Assembly (NCBI GenBank): GCA_021773355.1
Contig: JAJFKE010000028.1
Location: 1-64,000, forward strand
Source of the DNA: Gammaproteobacteria bacterium
GTDB taxonomy: Bacteria > Pseudomonadota > Gammaproteobacteria > Pseudomonadales > Pseudohongiellaceae
Direction of reading: 5' to 3'
Length of the DNA stretch: 64,000 nucleotides
Under the pieces are notes generated by a model. The model was not told the origin of the DNA, did no database searches, and worked only from the letters and a program-made list of their open reading frames with translations. The translations under genes were made by a program, and so were the position numbers. This document shows, one piece after another, positions 52,968 through 61,892 of the stretch (positions are counted from its first letter, which is position 1; every line of letters begins with the position of its first letter).

Positions 52968-54338
52968 ATGTTTATTCGAACAAACATGTCAGCACGCATA
53001 GGAGAAACCGTCAGTGCGGTGGAAGGGCTAAATTCACCTTTAGCGCGAAGCTGTCATGTTGGAAATAATACTTCAAATGTTTGGGGTATGCTGTCGATGT
53101 TCCCGAATTCCTTTCTACTCCTCTACGACCATACAGTTTATTCGTTAGACGAAAACTGCTTTCCCTGGCTAGTTTTAGACTCCAAAGGGTCAATCGCAAA
53201 TTGTTACGACCACAAAGGAAATCCCGCTTCTTCGTGGAATGGGTGCGCGGTTAATCATCACCTAAAGACTATGGAAAGAAAACCAAACATATTGAATTAT
53301 GGAATATATGCCGAGCACGAGGGCGTCGATCTGTTCACTTGGCACTACAATCAAATTAGTAGTCTATCAAATAGGCTAAACGGCAGTGAGGTTCTAACTG
53401 ATTCCCAAGCTTTACTTCAAGATATTGAATTATTGTCATCCGTAATTACCTACTCAGCCGAGAATAAAGCTTTAGACCTTCTATTTAACAGGTGGGTATC
53501 AATATCGAAACGAGGCAACACAACAATCCAATCTATCAGTGACATAGCTTACAAAAACGGCGAAGTCCAAATTACGGTTCACGATCATGGCAAGGTATTT
53601 TCTGGCAGGGCAGATAAACTTATTCACCTCTTCGTTGAAAATATTAGTATTGTAGCAAACAGAACATCGGCAGGGGAAAGGGCTGTGATAAGTGGGTATC
53701 CATGGTTTACGCTTGGTTTTGCCTATATTGTTACAACAATGAGGGAGGCGAAATTGTCTCCCGCACAAAAGGATTTCTATCATGCCGGAGGCTCTTCAAG
53801 TCAGTACTATATAAATAACCAAGTATTTCAGAGTGAATTCACCCGGTTGTGGACTCATTTGGGTAATGAGGGATTCCTTCCTAGTGATGGCCAGCTTAGT
53901 ATGATCCCCACATTTTGCTGTCAACTATTCGCAACAAGCCAGCAAGGGAAATCGTATATTAATCAATTGCTCGATATTTGGGACGATTTTTGCTCCAGGA
54001 ATGCCGAGCAAATTGAGCTGCTAGTCGATGAACTTTCGGTGGCGACCAGCCCGTCTGATGCCGCGGCTAGCGCAACAACGCTTCTAAATCCAAACCAGAA
54101 GAAAGAAATAAAAAGTATAGTATTACTATTCAATGGCGTTGACAAAAATAAACTCCCGGTGGCACACATTTCACAAGTAAACAGAATTAACTACAATAAA
54201 TTTGGCGCACCTATGAAGTGCTTTTTTCAAACAGATTTCTTTTGGCCGCGTGATCTGCAAAACTATTCATGGGCGAACATTGAATTATTTCTAAAAGTTA
54301 TAAGTGAACTATTCTGTGACGACCCCGAGGCCTGGTAG
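52968..54338 (+). CDS. Unrecognised protein of the biosynthetic operon (456 aa)
   Basis: Sequence of 456 residues with no family I recognise. The ATG at 52968 lacks a good ribosome binding site; 52986 (MSARIGE) is a plausible alternative. Points to note are cysteine/histidine-containing segments (ARSCHVGNNTS, NCYDHKGN, NGCAVNHHLK, FCCQLF), YAEHEGVDLFTWHYNQ, and an end with KCFFQTDFFWPRDLQNYSWAN. No signal peptide and no obvious transmembrane helix. Located 15 bases after the dioxygenase and 5 bases before the NRPS, so it is co-translated and must act on the same product. It could be a new tailoring or peptide-forming enzyme. Confidence 0.75.
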   Translation: MFIRTNMSARIGETVSAVEGLNSPLARSCHVGNNTSNVWGMLSMFPNSFLLLYDHTVYSLDENCFPWLVLDSKGSIANCYDHKGNPASSWNGCAVNHHLKTMERKPNILNYGIYAEHEGVDLFTWHYNQISSLSNRLNGSEVLTDSQALLQDIELLSSVITYSAENKALDLLFNRWVSISKRGNTTIQSISDIAYKNGEVQITVHDHGKVFSGRADKLIHLFVENISIVANRTSAGERAVISGYPWFTLGFAYIVTTMREAKLSPAQKDFYHAGGSSSQYYINNQVFQSEFTRLWTHLGNEGFLPSDGQLSMIPTFCCQLFATSQQGKSYINQLLDIWDDFCSRNAEQIELLVDELSVATSPSDAAASATTLLNPNQKKEIKSIVLLFNGVDKNKLPVAHISQVNRINYNKFGAPMKCFFQTDFFWPRDLQNYSWANIELFLKVISELFCDDPEAW

Positions 54339-54343
54339 TTTTA

Positions 54344-57300
54344 GTGAAGATTTCCAGATACTATCCGAAACTTCCCAGCGAGAATTATGAAATTTTTTTG
54401 GCATCGAGTACCAGGTATTCTTTGTGGAATAGCCTGCTCTATGCGGCGCAAATAAATCCGGACCGCATTGCCATAGAATGTAAAGAAGAAATAACCTACA
54501 AGCAATTATATCAATGTGTAGAAGAACTAATTTCTAAAATCACAATTGAAAAAAATACTGTTGTTCTACTGATTTATCCAAGAGGAATTGAATTCGTTGT
54601 GGCAATGTTGGCGGCGATCGCCCGAAACTGTATTTTTGTACCAATTGATTCATCCATTAGTGCTTCGAAATTACGGCACATTAACAAAGAATTGCAGCCG
54701 AGTTCTATACTGATCTCCAAGCAAGATATGCCAGATAATCAATTTGAGGAGTACCTAAGCGATTTTCGAGAATGCCAGGGTAACGAGAAGCATATCCACC
54801 TAAAGCGATCTGTCGCCCCCCATAACATTAGTAAACTGTGTTCCGATGGATACATAATGTATACGTCAGGGTCAACTGGAAGACCTAAAGGAGTAATACA
54901 AAGCCAATCAGGGCTACTTTCCCAAATCAGAAACTATATACAATCAATAAAAATCAGTTCTAACGACCGACTATCTTTGTTCGCACCAATTCCAACCGAT
55001 GCGGCTTTTATGGACATATTCGGCTCGCTGTTGAGTGGGGCAACATTGTGTATCTGCACTATATACGCATCAAATTTTCCAACAATCGCCAACTGGGTAG
55101 AACGAAATCGAATATCCATATTTCACTCAATCCCAACCTTGTACCGGTATTTCGCGAACTGCTACTCCAATTCGAATAGTGAACGCTCTCTCCGACTTAT
55201 AGTTCTAGGAGGGGAACCTGTACGAAAACAGGACCTGGAACTATTTCAAAGAAAATTTCCTGCATCGGTTATTCTGTGCAACGGCTACGGGCCTACCGAG
55301 TGCACAGTCGCATTACAGTGCTTTTTCGAGATAGATGAGGATAAACACCTACCGAATGAAATCCCTATTGGCTGGCCAGTTGAAGGAGTAGGTTTATCTT
55401 TTGTCAGCTATAGCTCTACGGACACAGGAAACACGGGCGAACTGCGACTGAAATCAAAAAGCATTGCCCTTGGTTATGTTTCGATGGAACAGGCTTCAAA
55501 TTCGATTGAACTTTCTACTGAGGATTCATTCTACAATACCGGAGATTTAGTTCGTCAAGACAGAATTGGAATTTACTATTATGTCGGGCGAATAGATTCA
55601 CGATTTAAGGTGAATGGCAATTGGATTAATAGTTTGGAAGTTGAACGTGATCTTATCGAAAAACTTCAGCTTGAGGACTGCGTGCTAATACTTGATGAGA
55701 GCGATAGTCTTCAGGCGTTTACCGTTTTCATAAAACCCCCTTCCACGAATGTCCTAGACGATGAGCACTGGATTTCATTAGTTCGAGAGTTCTCTGATTC
55801 AGACATCCCCATCAAGACGATTACAATTGAAACTGAATTCCCTAAGACAGATAGCGGGAAAATTGATCACATAAAACTTGCTCATTCGATCAGAAGTAAA
55901 AACCCTCGTCTCCCTACCAACACCGATATTGCAAGAATATTTTCTGAAGCACTTAATTGTTCCGTCAATACCGAAACAATCATAACGGCGCAGATCGCAC
56001 TGAACTCAATTGACATACTCGAAATACTGGGAGAAATAGAAACAAAACTCGGTGTTAATGTAGCACTATTTGAATTCTTTGATTTCCCCTCAGCCGATCT
56101 TTTAGCCCAGCACCTGCTGTCCCGGGAAAAGCAAAACAAGATACGGCCTCCAAATCAATACCCGCCCATCGAATACTCTAGCAGTTTTGACTTGTCCCCA
56201 GGACAGTTCAGATATTGGGAAAGGAGAGATGAATTGGATCACCGGGCTTGGAACTTGATTTATATCACTGAATTCAAGGCCAATATCAGGAAGCAGGATA
56301 TAGAGGTAGCTCTGGCGAAAACAATTCAGGCTTCCCCTCTCTTAACTGCAAGAATACTAGGAGGCTCACAACCAAGTCACGACATTAGCCCGTGTGAATT
56401 CAACAGTTTTCGACTTGATACTTCAAGCAACGTTCAGCTGGCAACAGAATCGTATAGGGAAATGAAACTTCCATTGGATGAAGGCTCTTTATTTCGTGCA
56501 ACACTTGTCGAGGATGAAGAGGATAGGATTCACCTGGTTTGGAGTGCACACCATATTGTATTTGACGCATGGTCACGAAATCTTTTCACAAATCAGTTGC
56601 ATTTGAATTTGTGCAATAGAGAGAATGACGGTTTTGGAGGTTTTGAATATCGAGATTTTGTTGATGAACGCATCGAAGAAATTGAAAGCTTGGATATAGA
56701 GTCTAGACTGAAACTGCTGGAAGCATCTATCAACCATCACGATAACAGAATACCCGTCAACAACTCCGCTTCTGAATGTGGTGTAACTTCGGAAAAATCC
56801 CATGCTAGATACAGATTATTGAGTAAAGCGTGTAGAAAGTTGAAAGTATCTCCATTCACATATTCTTCTATGGTGTTTAGAGTTTTCATTCTGCTCATAA
56901 CTGGCTCGGAATCATCCCTATTGACTACGGATCTGACTCAGAGATCTAGAAAAAAATGGAATAATGTTATTGGGCTATTCACAGAAGTTCTCATCCTCCC
57001 TAATACAATAGCTATAAATTCTTCGTTTGAAGTGAATGTTCTAAATGAAGCAACTCGCTTGACCTTCGCTTTAAAAGAATCCCATTTACCACTAAAAAAT
57101 GTTTTTGACAGCATTCTTCCGGGAGAGCTAAAGAATTACCATTGCCATCTCCCTTTCGCTATTTTTTATGAAAAAGAGAATTTGGATGGAGAACACGATA
57201 GTGTGTGGGCTATTACCAGGGAAGCTAGTGAATCAGCTACTACCAGGCCGTTGATTCTGGTAGTTTCAGAAGAATCCGATACCATTACTCTTAGCCTCGA

Positions 57301-57424
57301 AAGTATGCAGGGATACTTTTACAAACAAGACCTCGAATTACATCTTAAGTCTCTATGTTCTCTATTTGATATTTTTTTGCAAGATTCTGCCACACCAATA
57401 CAAAAACTACTTCGAGAATTCTGA
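54344..57424 (+). CDS. Nonribosomal peptide synthetase, A-PCP-C
   Basis: 1026 residues from GTG. Adenylation domain with A3 YTSGSTGRPKG near 172, A5 GYGPTECT near 315, A7 YNTGDLVRQD near 397 and A10 lysine DSGKIDH near 505. An aspartate in IPTDAAFMDIFG matches the Asp235 position that binds alpha-amino groups. A carrier domain follows with Ser in ALNSIDILEILGE near 552. The condensation domain has HHIVFDAWS near 737 and IGLFTEVLILPN later. No thioesterase follows. The A-PCP-C order puts the C domain after its own carrier, so it likely offloads by condensing the loaded acyl group with a free amine. One base precedes the ATP-grasp gene. Confidence 0.95.
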   Translation: MKISRYYPKLPSENYEIFLASSTRYSLWNSLLYAAQINPDRIAIECKEEITYKQLYQCVEELISKITIEKNTVVLLIYPRGIEFVVAMLAAIARNCIFVPIDSSISASKLRHINKELQPSSILISKQDMPDNQFEEYLSDFRECQGNEKHIHLKRSVAPHNISKLCSDGYIMYTSGSTGRPKGVIQSQSGLLSQIRNYIQSIKISSNDRLSLFAPIPTDAAFMDIFGSLLSGATLCICTIYASNFPTIANWVERNRISIFHSIPTLYRYFANCYSNSNSERSLRLIVLGGEPVRKQDLELFQRKFPASVILCNGYGPTECTVALQCFFEIDEDKHLPNEIPIGWPVEGVGLSFVSYSSTDTGNTGELRLKSKSIALGYVSMEQASNSIELSTEDSFYNTGDLVRQDRIGIYYYVGRIDSRFKVNGNWINSLEVERDLIEKLQLEDCVLILDESDSLQAFTVFIKPPSTNVLDDEHWISLVREFSDSDIPIKTITIETEFPKTDSGKIDHIKLAHSIRSKNPRLPTNTDIARIFSEALNCSVNTETIITAQIALNSIDILEILGEIETKLGVNVALFEFFDFPSADLLAQHLLSREKQNKIRPPNQYPPIEYSSSFDLSPGQFRYWERRDELDHRAWNLIYITEFKANIRKQDIEVALAKTIQASPLLTARILGGSQPSHDISPCEFNSFRLDTSSNVQLATESYREMKLPLDEGSLFRATLVEDEEDRIHLVWSAHHIVFDAWSRNLFTNQLHLNLCNRENDGFGGFEYRDFVDERIEEIESLDIESRLKLLEASINHHDNRIPVNNSASECGVTSEKSHARYRLLSKACRKLKVSPFTYSSMVFRVFILLITGSESSLLTTDLTQRSRKKWNNVIGLFTEVLILPNTIAINSSFEVNVLNEATRLTFALKESHLPLKNVFDSILPGELKNYHCHLPFAIFYEKENLDGEHDSVWAITREASESATTRPLILVVSEESDTITLSLESMQGYFYKQDLELHLKSLCSLFDIFLQDSATPIQKLLREF

Positions 57425-57425
57425 A

Positions 57426-58331
57426 ATGGCCAACGTAGCCATTGTCTATGTATCAAAAGAAGACACTCCCTTTAAAGAAGCCATATCTGAATCGTTTATT
57501 TGCGATCTTGCCAGTATGCTGTCAGCTAAGGGGCACATTCAGGGCATTTTCAAATTTTCGCCATCAAGCGAATTTCTTAAACATATTTCTATGTTTAGGC
57601 CAGATGTGGTGCTTAATCTGGCTTATGGCTATGAGATGGACGGAATTCGTATAGACCAGGCCGCTATAGCAAATTCACTTGAAAAAATTAATTGCAGGTT
57701 AATTGGCTCTAATAGTTCTGCCCTATCCCTCGTTCAGGACAAAGTTAGGTGCTCTGAAATATTAAGATCACAGGGCGTTCGAGTAGCACGATCAATAATT
57801 ATGGGAGACGATTTGCCACCGACTTGGAAATGTATTATTAAGCCTCGATTTGGGGGGTGCCATAGGGACATCAGAATTAGCGAGTACTCTCAACTATCCG
57901 AAGACGATTTCGACTTGTCGAAGTACATTGTTGAGGATTACATTTCCGGGAGGGAGTTCACAATTGGCTTGTATGAGAGCGATGCTGGTTTGACTGCATT
58001 TAAACCATTGGAAATTGAATTTGCGGCTAGTGAAAAAATACGGATTTTGGGAGATCATCACCCTGCTGTTAGCTATGCTCACCTTGATAGAGACGAATTC
58101 CACCTCCGGGATACTGCAAAATCCGCCTTTTCAATATTGTCTCTGTCGGATTACTCCAGAATGGATTTCCGTGTAAACGACGATAATGAAGCATTCCTCA
58201 TCGATGTTAATGGCTTACCAAATTTGGATCCCGAGCGCAGCTTTCTCCCAATGATTGCACTGGAAAATGGTGTTGCTATCCAAGATCTAATGATTTCGAT
58301 TATTGATCACAAATTGAGTTCAGTATTGTAG
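57426..58331 (+). CDS. ATP-grasp ligase, D-Ala-D-Ala-ligase-like
   Basis: 301 residues from ATG 57426, one base after the NRPS stop. ATP-grasp features: IIKPRFGGCHRDIRI (usual KPxxxGSS replaced by GGCHRD), YIVEDYISGREFTIGLYE, and SRMDFRVNDDNEAFLIDVNGLPNLDP, where the metal ligands are D-x-N in place of the common E-x-N. Enzymes of the class join a carboxylate and an amine through an acyl phosphate. It probably makes a peptide bond to an amino acid derived from the pathway. Overlaps the convergent gene by 25 bases. Confidence 0.93.
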   Translation: MANVAIVYVSKEDTPFKEAISESFICDLASMLSAKGHIQGIFKFSPSSEFLKHISMFRPDVVLNLAYGYEMDGIRIDQAAIANSLEKINCRLIGSNSSALSLVQDKVRCSEILRSQGVRVARSIIMGDDLPPTWKCIIKPRFGGCHRDIRISEYSQLSEDDFDLSKYIVEDYISGREFTIGLYESDAGLTAFKPLEIEFAASEKIRILGDHHPAVSYAHLDRDEFHLRDTAKSAFSILSLSDYSRMDFRVNDDNEAFLIDVNGLPNLDPERSFLPMIALENGVAIQDLMISIIDHKLSSVL

Positions 58332-59767
58332 CGCTCTGCAATTTCCTCCCGTGGTATAGCGAAGTCATTTATAAGTGAGCCAACTTCTGGGTAAGCTAGG
58401 CTTATATGAATATGCAAATTAGTAATCGATATATGAATGCATTCCGAACTATTGATTGATGTGGTCAATTCTCGCAAAGTAGCTAATTCTAGCTTTCGCA
58501 TTTTTGAGTCTGAGATGGTACCCGTCTCCATTAGATGCATCGCCTTCTTAAACTGAACACATAGCCTAAAATGATCCCTTAATATACACAGGACTGCTAG
58601 TTCATGATGCATGCGGAGAAGATCATCTGTTTCACTCAAAAAACCAATATCTTTACCGAAAAACCCCTCCATATCAGTAAAAAATTTCCCCACTAGATTA
58701 ACTACCACTTCATCCTTAATAAGAAACCAGCCATATCTCTTGCTCCGATAATCCATTGCCGCCGCATATTCTCCTTCTGCTGATCTAACAAATTTCTCGT
58801 TGATATCGCCTATCTTTATCCAATAGAAGCCCTCGGAAGGAATTTCTATAGTCGAACACGAAATTAATTCTAAGTGTCTTTTAGCGTCTAATAAGAGCTG
58901 ATCATGGGTTTCCACAAGCTCCGACATGTTAGTTGATATCGCTCTCACAATTTCGCAGAGCTGCTGATCACTTGCAGCAGTTTCGAAATATAGTGCTCTA
59001 ATATTACTAGGCGTCCATCTCAACTCATTGCACGGAACCCCCTGATAGTGCGGCGTATCAGAAGCCTGACTAATGAAACTCAAATTTTCAAAAGTTTCAT
59101 CGGGCCATGCTACAGAGGCCCAGGTCGGAGTAAATTTGATTTTTGATTTGCCAAGCTGGCTTTCTGAAGCCCGCACAGCATGGTTTGCATAACGCTCCGA
59201 TTGGCCACCAATATTCCTTTTGAGATAAGTCGACAGCGTAGAATAGATTGGTTCGCCCAAGCTCGGTACAATCGAGTCAAAAAATGAGCGCTCGAGATCC
59301 GGTCGACTTTTTAGTAGCTCCAACAAGCGAGCTTTTTGTATCTTCGTTCGCTCAAATAGTGTTCCTGCCCCCTTCACTTCCAGTTGCAATTCCAACTTCC
59401 CATTCCCCCAGCCTAGTGACGATAGATCCAAAAACGCAACATCCTTGACCATGCCGAGCTGGTTGACCGAAGCAGGGTTGATCAGGAATGTTCGCCCTCC
59501 TGTCATCTGAGCTTGTACTTCAACTCTCTCATTCTGTGTCGAAAGTGCTGGGGGCGTAAACGAATATATTGGTGTGGTGGAACCAGAAAGACCCGTATCT
59601 ACATAACGCAAATAATTCTTGCCCAACTCCTTCACCCTTTCATCTGCTGGACATACATGCAAGTTTACTTTCAAGAAGCGATCATCATAATGTTTCCAAT
59701 ACATCACTTCCGTGTTGTCGGGGAGAAAACTACCTTTGTAATAGCCCATATCGATTTGCCACCGCAT
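58307..59767 (-). CDS. Unrecognised protein convergent to the biosynthetic operon (486 aa)
   Basis: 486 residues. No family is recognised. The N-terminus MRWQIDMGYYKGSFLPDNTE may start at the internal methionine instead. Two halves are apparent: residues 1-250, mixed alpha/beta with several histidines and acidic residues (FDSIVPSLGEPIYS, ELRWTPSNIRALYFE), and a helix-rich C-terminal half (LLRMHHELAVLCILRDHFR). It ends inside the ATP-grasp gene (58307-58331). Composition is as AT-rich as the cluster, so it probably arrived with it, perhaps as an immunity or regulatory factor; this is inference only. Confidence 0.65.
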   Translation of the reverse strand: MRWQIDMGYYKGSFLPDNTEVMYWKHYDDRFLKVNLHVCPADERVKELGKNYLRYVDTGLSGSTTPIYSFTPPALSTQNERVEVQAQMTGGRTFLINPASVNQLGMVKDVAFLDLSSLGWGNGKLELQLEVKGAGTLFERTKIQKARLLELLKSRPDLERSFFDSIVPSLGEPIYSTLSTYLKRNIGGQSERYANHAVRASESQLGKSKIKFTPTWASVAWPDETFENLSFISQASDTPHYQGVPCNELRWTPSNIRALYFETAASDQQLCEIVRAISTNMSELVETHDQLLLDAKRHLELISCSTIEIPSEGFYWIKIGDINEKFVRSAEGEYAAAMDYRSKRYGWFLIKDEVVVNLVGKFFTDMEGFFGKDIGFLSETDDLLRMHHELAVLCILRDHFRLCVQFKKAMHLMETGTISDSKMRKLELATLRELTTSINSSECIHISITNLHIHISLAYPEVGSLINDFAIPREEIAERYNTELNL

Positions 59768-59875
59768 TCATGCTCATCAATTTTGATCTATGGAATTAAG
59801 AGTAAACTCAATTTACGATAGTCCATTGTATTTCAGACTCAAACCCATTAGTTGCCGTTAGATAATACCTAACAT

Positions 59876-60499
59876 TTATCCTGGGCGGCCCATGCTGAAT
59901 AGTGACTCGCCATCCACCCGAGTATAGTCGTTATAACCCAACCTGCCGATGACCAGCATTTTCATCACATCAACCAAGCCTTCCTCAGTGATAAACTCGT
60001 CATCTATGTGAATCCCCACCACCTCGCCAAATATAACTCTGTAGGCATCTGCCTCAGTCCAGCCGGGAATCTCCACGCTCTTCAGGTAACGGCACTCAAG
60101 ATGTACCGGCGCTTCTTTAATGCGCGGGGCATTAACTAGTTTGGAGGGGATAGCGGTCAAGCCCGACAGGCTTATCTCATCACAATCCGGGGGCAGTGCC
60201 TCTGATGATTTATTCATTTTCTCACGCGTGTCCCAGGTGGCCAGATTGCAAACAAACTCGCCCATGGATTCAATATTCCTTACCGAGTCTTTCAGGCCAT
60301 CTGCGGCCGAACCCACGCCACCGGAAAACATGACAGTGGGCGGGCTGTAACTCACTGCATTGAAAAAGCTGTAGGGTGCGAGATTGCGTACGCCCGTTTT
60401 ATCCGTGGAGCTGATCCAGCCGATGGGTCGCGGGATGATCAAACTGTTGAAAGGATTTTGGGGCAGTCCGTGGTTTTTCTTCTTGGGTTCGTAAAACAT
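59876..60499 (-). CDS. Flavin reductase-like FMN-binding protein
   Basis: 207 residues of the split-barrel flavin reductase family: LIIPRPIGWISSTDKTGVRNLAPYSFFN at the start (in pieces) and SYSPPTVMFSGG, NIESMGEFVCNLAT, then FGEVVGIHIDD, the usual strand-turn set. It likely binds FMN and reduces it with NAD(P)H, or acts on an aromatic substrate with a partner oxygenase. No partner is adjacent. Start ATG 60499. Confidence 0.9.
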   Translation of the reverse strand: MFYEPKKKNHGLPQNPFNSLIIPRPIGWISSTDKTGVRNLAPYSFFNAVSYSPPTVMFSGGVGSAADGLKDSVRNIESMGEFVCNLATWDTREKMNKSSEALPPDCDEISLSGLTAIPSKLVNAPRIKEAPVHLECRYLKSVEIPGWTEADAYRVIFGEVVGIHIDDEFITEEGLVDVMKMLVIGRLGYNDYTRVDGESLFSMGRPG

Positions 60500-60614
60500 A
60501 GAGATACAATTCTAAAATTGATTGACGAAAGCAAAGCAAAGAGCGGAACGAATCAATGTTCTGTGGCTTCTACCGCAAGTGGGAAGTAACTAGTTTTTAT
60601 AATTTGGTAACAAA

Positions 60615-61142
60615 TCATCGTTCATCGCGCTGCAATTCTTTCTTGAATTGCTTGAATTTCTTAACATAGATGTCAGCGCTCTTAAGCAAGTCTGCTTGCT
60701 GTTCAGCTGATAAAGTCTTAACCACTTTAGCAGGCGAGCCCATCACCAAGGAGCCATCGGGAATCTCCTTGTTTTCGGTAACCAGGCTGTTCGCCCCTAT
60801 CAAGCAATTGTTACCTATCTTGGCGCCGTTAAGAACTACCGCATTAATTCCAATAAGAGAGTTATCACCGATAGTACAACCATGCAGCATCGCCTTATGG
60901 CCTATGGTAACGTTCTTACCGATTGTCAGTGGGGAGCCGTAATCGGTGTGCAGCACCGCGCCGTCCTGTACATTAGAATTTTCACCGACGGTGATTAATT
61001 CATTGTCACCGCGTATGACGGCGTTAAACCAAACGCTGGCGTTGTTCTTCAACCTTACTAAGCCAATCACATCGGCACTGTCGGCGACGAAATAGTCATC
61101 ACCTTGAATATCCACTTCAAACTCACCCAAACGGTACAACAT
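60615..61142 (-). CDS. Gamma carbonic anhydrase-like hexapeptide protein
   Basis: 175 residues with the left-handed beta-helix hexapeptide repeat, visible as [26 protein letters not shown] (in pieces). Three candidate zinc histidines lie in VLHTDYG, IGHKAM and MLHGCTIG. Members of the family (YrdA, CaiE-like) are trimeric; carbonic anhydrase activity is not certain. A C-terminal helix ([18 protein letters not shown]) follows. ATG 61142. Confidence 0.9.
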   Translation of the reverse strand: MLYRLGEFEVDIQGDDYFVADSADVIGLVRLKNNASVWFNAVIRGDNELITVGENSNVQDGAVLHTDYGSPLTIGKNVTIGHKAMLHGCTIGDNSLIGINAVVLNGAKIGNNCLIGANSLVTENKEIPDGSLVMGSPAKVVKTLSAEQQADLLKSADIYVKKFKQFKKELQRDER

Positions 61143-61213
61143 TATTTACTCCGTAATTCTATTTCCAATTCCAGGCTTATTGGCGCAGAATCATTGTTCG
61201 CAAAAAAGACAAA

Positions 61214-61363
61214 GCGAGTGTAACTCAGTTGGTAGAGTACTAGCTTCCCAAGCTAGTTGTCGCTAGTTCGACAAGCGCGAAGCGCGCAGCACGACCGAAG
61301 GTCGCCCGCAGGGTGAGGAATTTGGCTTAGCCAAATTCCGAATGACCCTCGTCGCCCGCTCCA
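61214..61363 (+). tRNA. tRNA-Gly(CCC)-like gene with an insertion in the T loop
   Basis: The first 58 bases fold like a tRNA: acceptor GCGAGTG, D arm ACTC/GAGT, anticodon arm CTAGC-TTCCCAA-GCTAG (anticodon CCC), then GCTAG and TTCGA. After about 61271, some 75 bases of palindrome-rich sequence intervene before CTCGT, CGCCCGC, T and CCA (61346-61363). Acceptor pairing has one A-C mismatch at pair 4 and one G-U; the T stem has one mismatch. The insertion contains a 23-base dyad, GGAATTTGGCTTAGCCAAATTC in outline. It may be a tRNA pseudogene or an unusual tRNA disrupted by a small mobile palindrome. Confidence 0.55.
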
Positions 61364-61397
61364 ATTTAGTAGTAAAAAGGATAGATCTATTTTTTGT

Positions 61398-61829
61398 TCA
61401 CGAACGTGGGTCCAACCTTAGAAAATAGCGCGGCGGAAACCCAGTTCGAAACCTAAACTCAAATCCAAAACTATAAACCTCGCGTATGTGTTCTTCTTCA
61501 GCTCCTTCCAAGGAGACGGCTAAGTATGGCTGAAATGAATCCTCACCCGGCATCTTTACTTCCACATTGGGATTAGCCAATGCCTGTCTATACCAGGCGC
61601 GGGGCCAATGATTGGCAGCAATATAATTATTGCCGTCAATCTGTTCCAAACGCAGCACCCGTTCGTGACGATCGTTGTCTTCGTTGAAGGTTGCTATGAC
61701 TAATGAGGTACTGCCCTGCGGTTGGTTGTATCCGAGCCTAGCTTCGAACCAGACGATGGAACCTATGTAGGCCAGGAACAACACACCTGCTGCGACCAGT
61801 GACCACTTTAGGGTCTTGTTGTTTTTCAT
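61398..61829 (-). CDS. Membrane-anchored split-barrel protein of the F420/nitroreductase-like type
   Basis: 143 residues with one N-terminal transmembrane helix (WSLVAAGVLFLAYIGSIVWF) and a small beta-barrel domain (STSLVIATFNEDNDRHERVL, NYIAANHWPRAWYRQALANP) of the DUF385/deazaflavin-dependent nitroreductase-like fold. Cofactor binding is not certain in Proteobacteria. Periplasmic or cytoplasmic side not decided. Same strand as the PQQ dehydrogenase, 63 bases downstream of it. Confidence 0.65.
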   Translation of the reverse strand: MKNNKTLKWSLVAAGVLFLAYIGSIVWFEARLGYNQPQGSTSLVIATFNEDNDRHERVLRLEQIDGNNYIAANHWPRAWYRQALANPNVEVKMPGEDSFQPYLAVSLEGAEEEHIREVYSFGFEFRFRTGFPPRYFLRLDPRS

Positions 61830-61892
61830 TATTGGTTCTCGTTATTTTATAGGTGGTGCTCGATCACACATTTTTTACATCAATCGAATTGC

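Noticed and set aside
61272..61341. Insertion in the tRNA-like gene as a group I intron
   Set aside because: About 75 bases is far below group I size and it lies in the T loop, not the anticodon loop; simple palindromes fit better.
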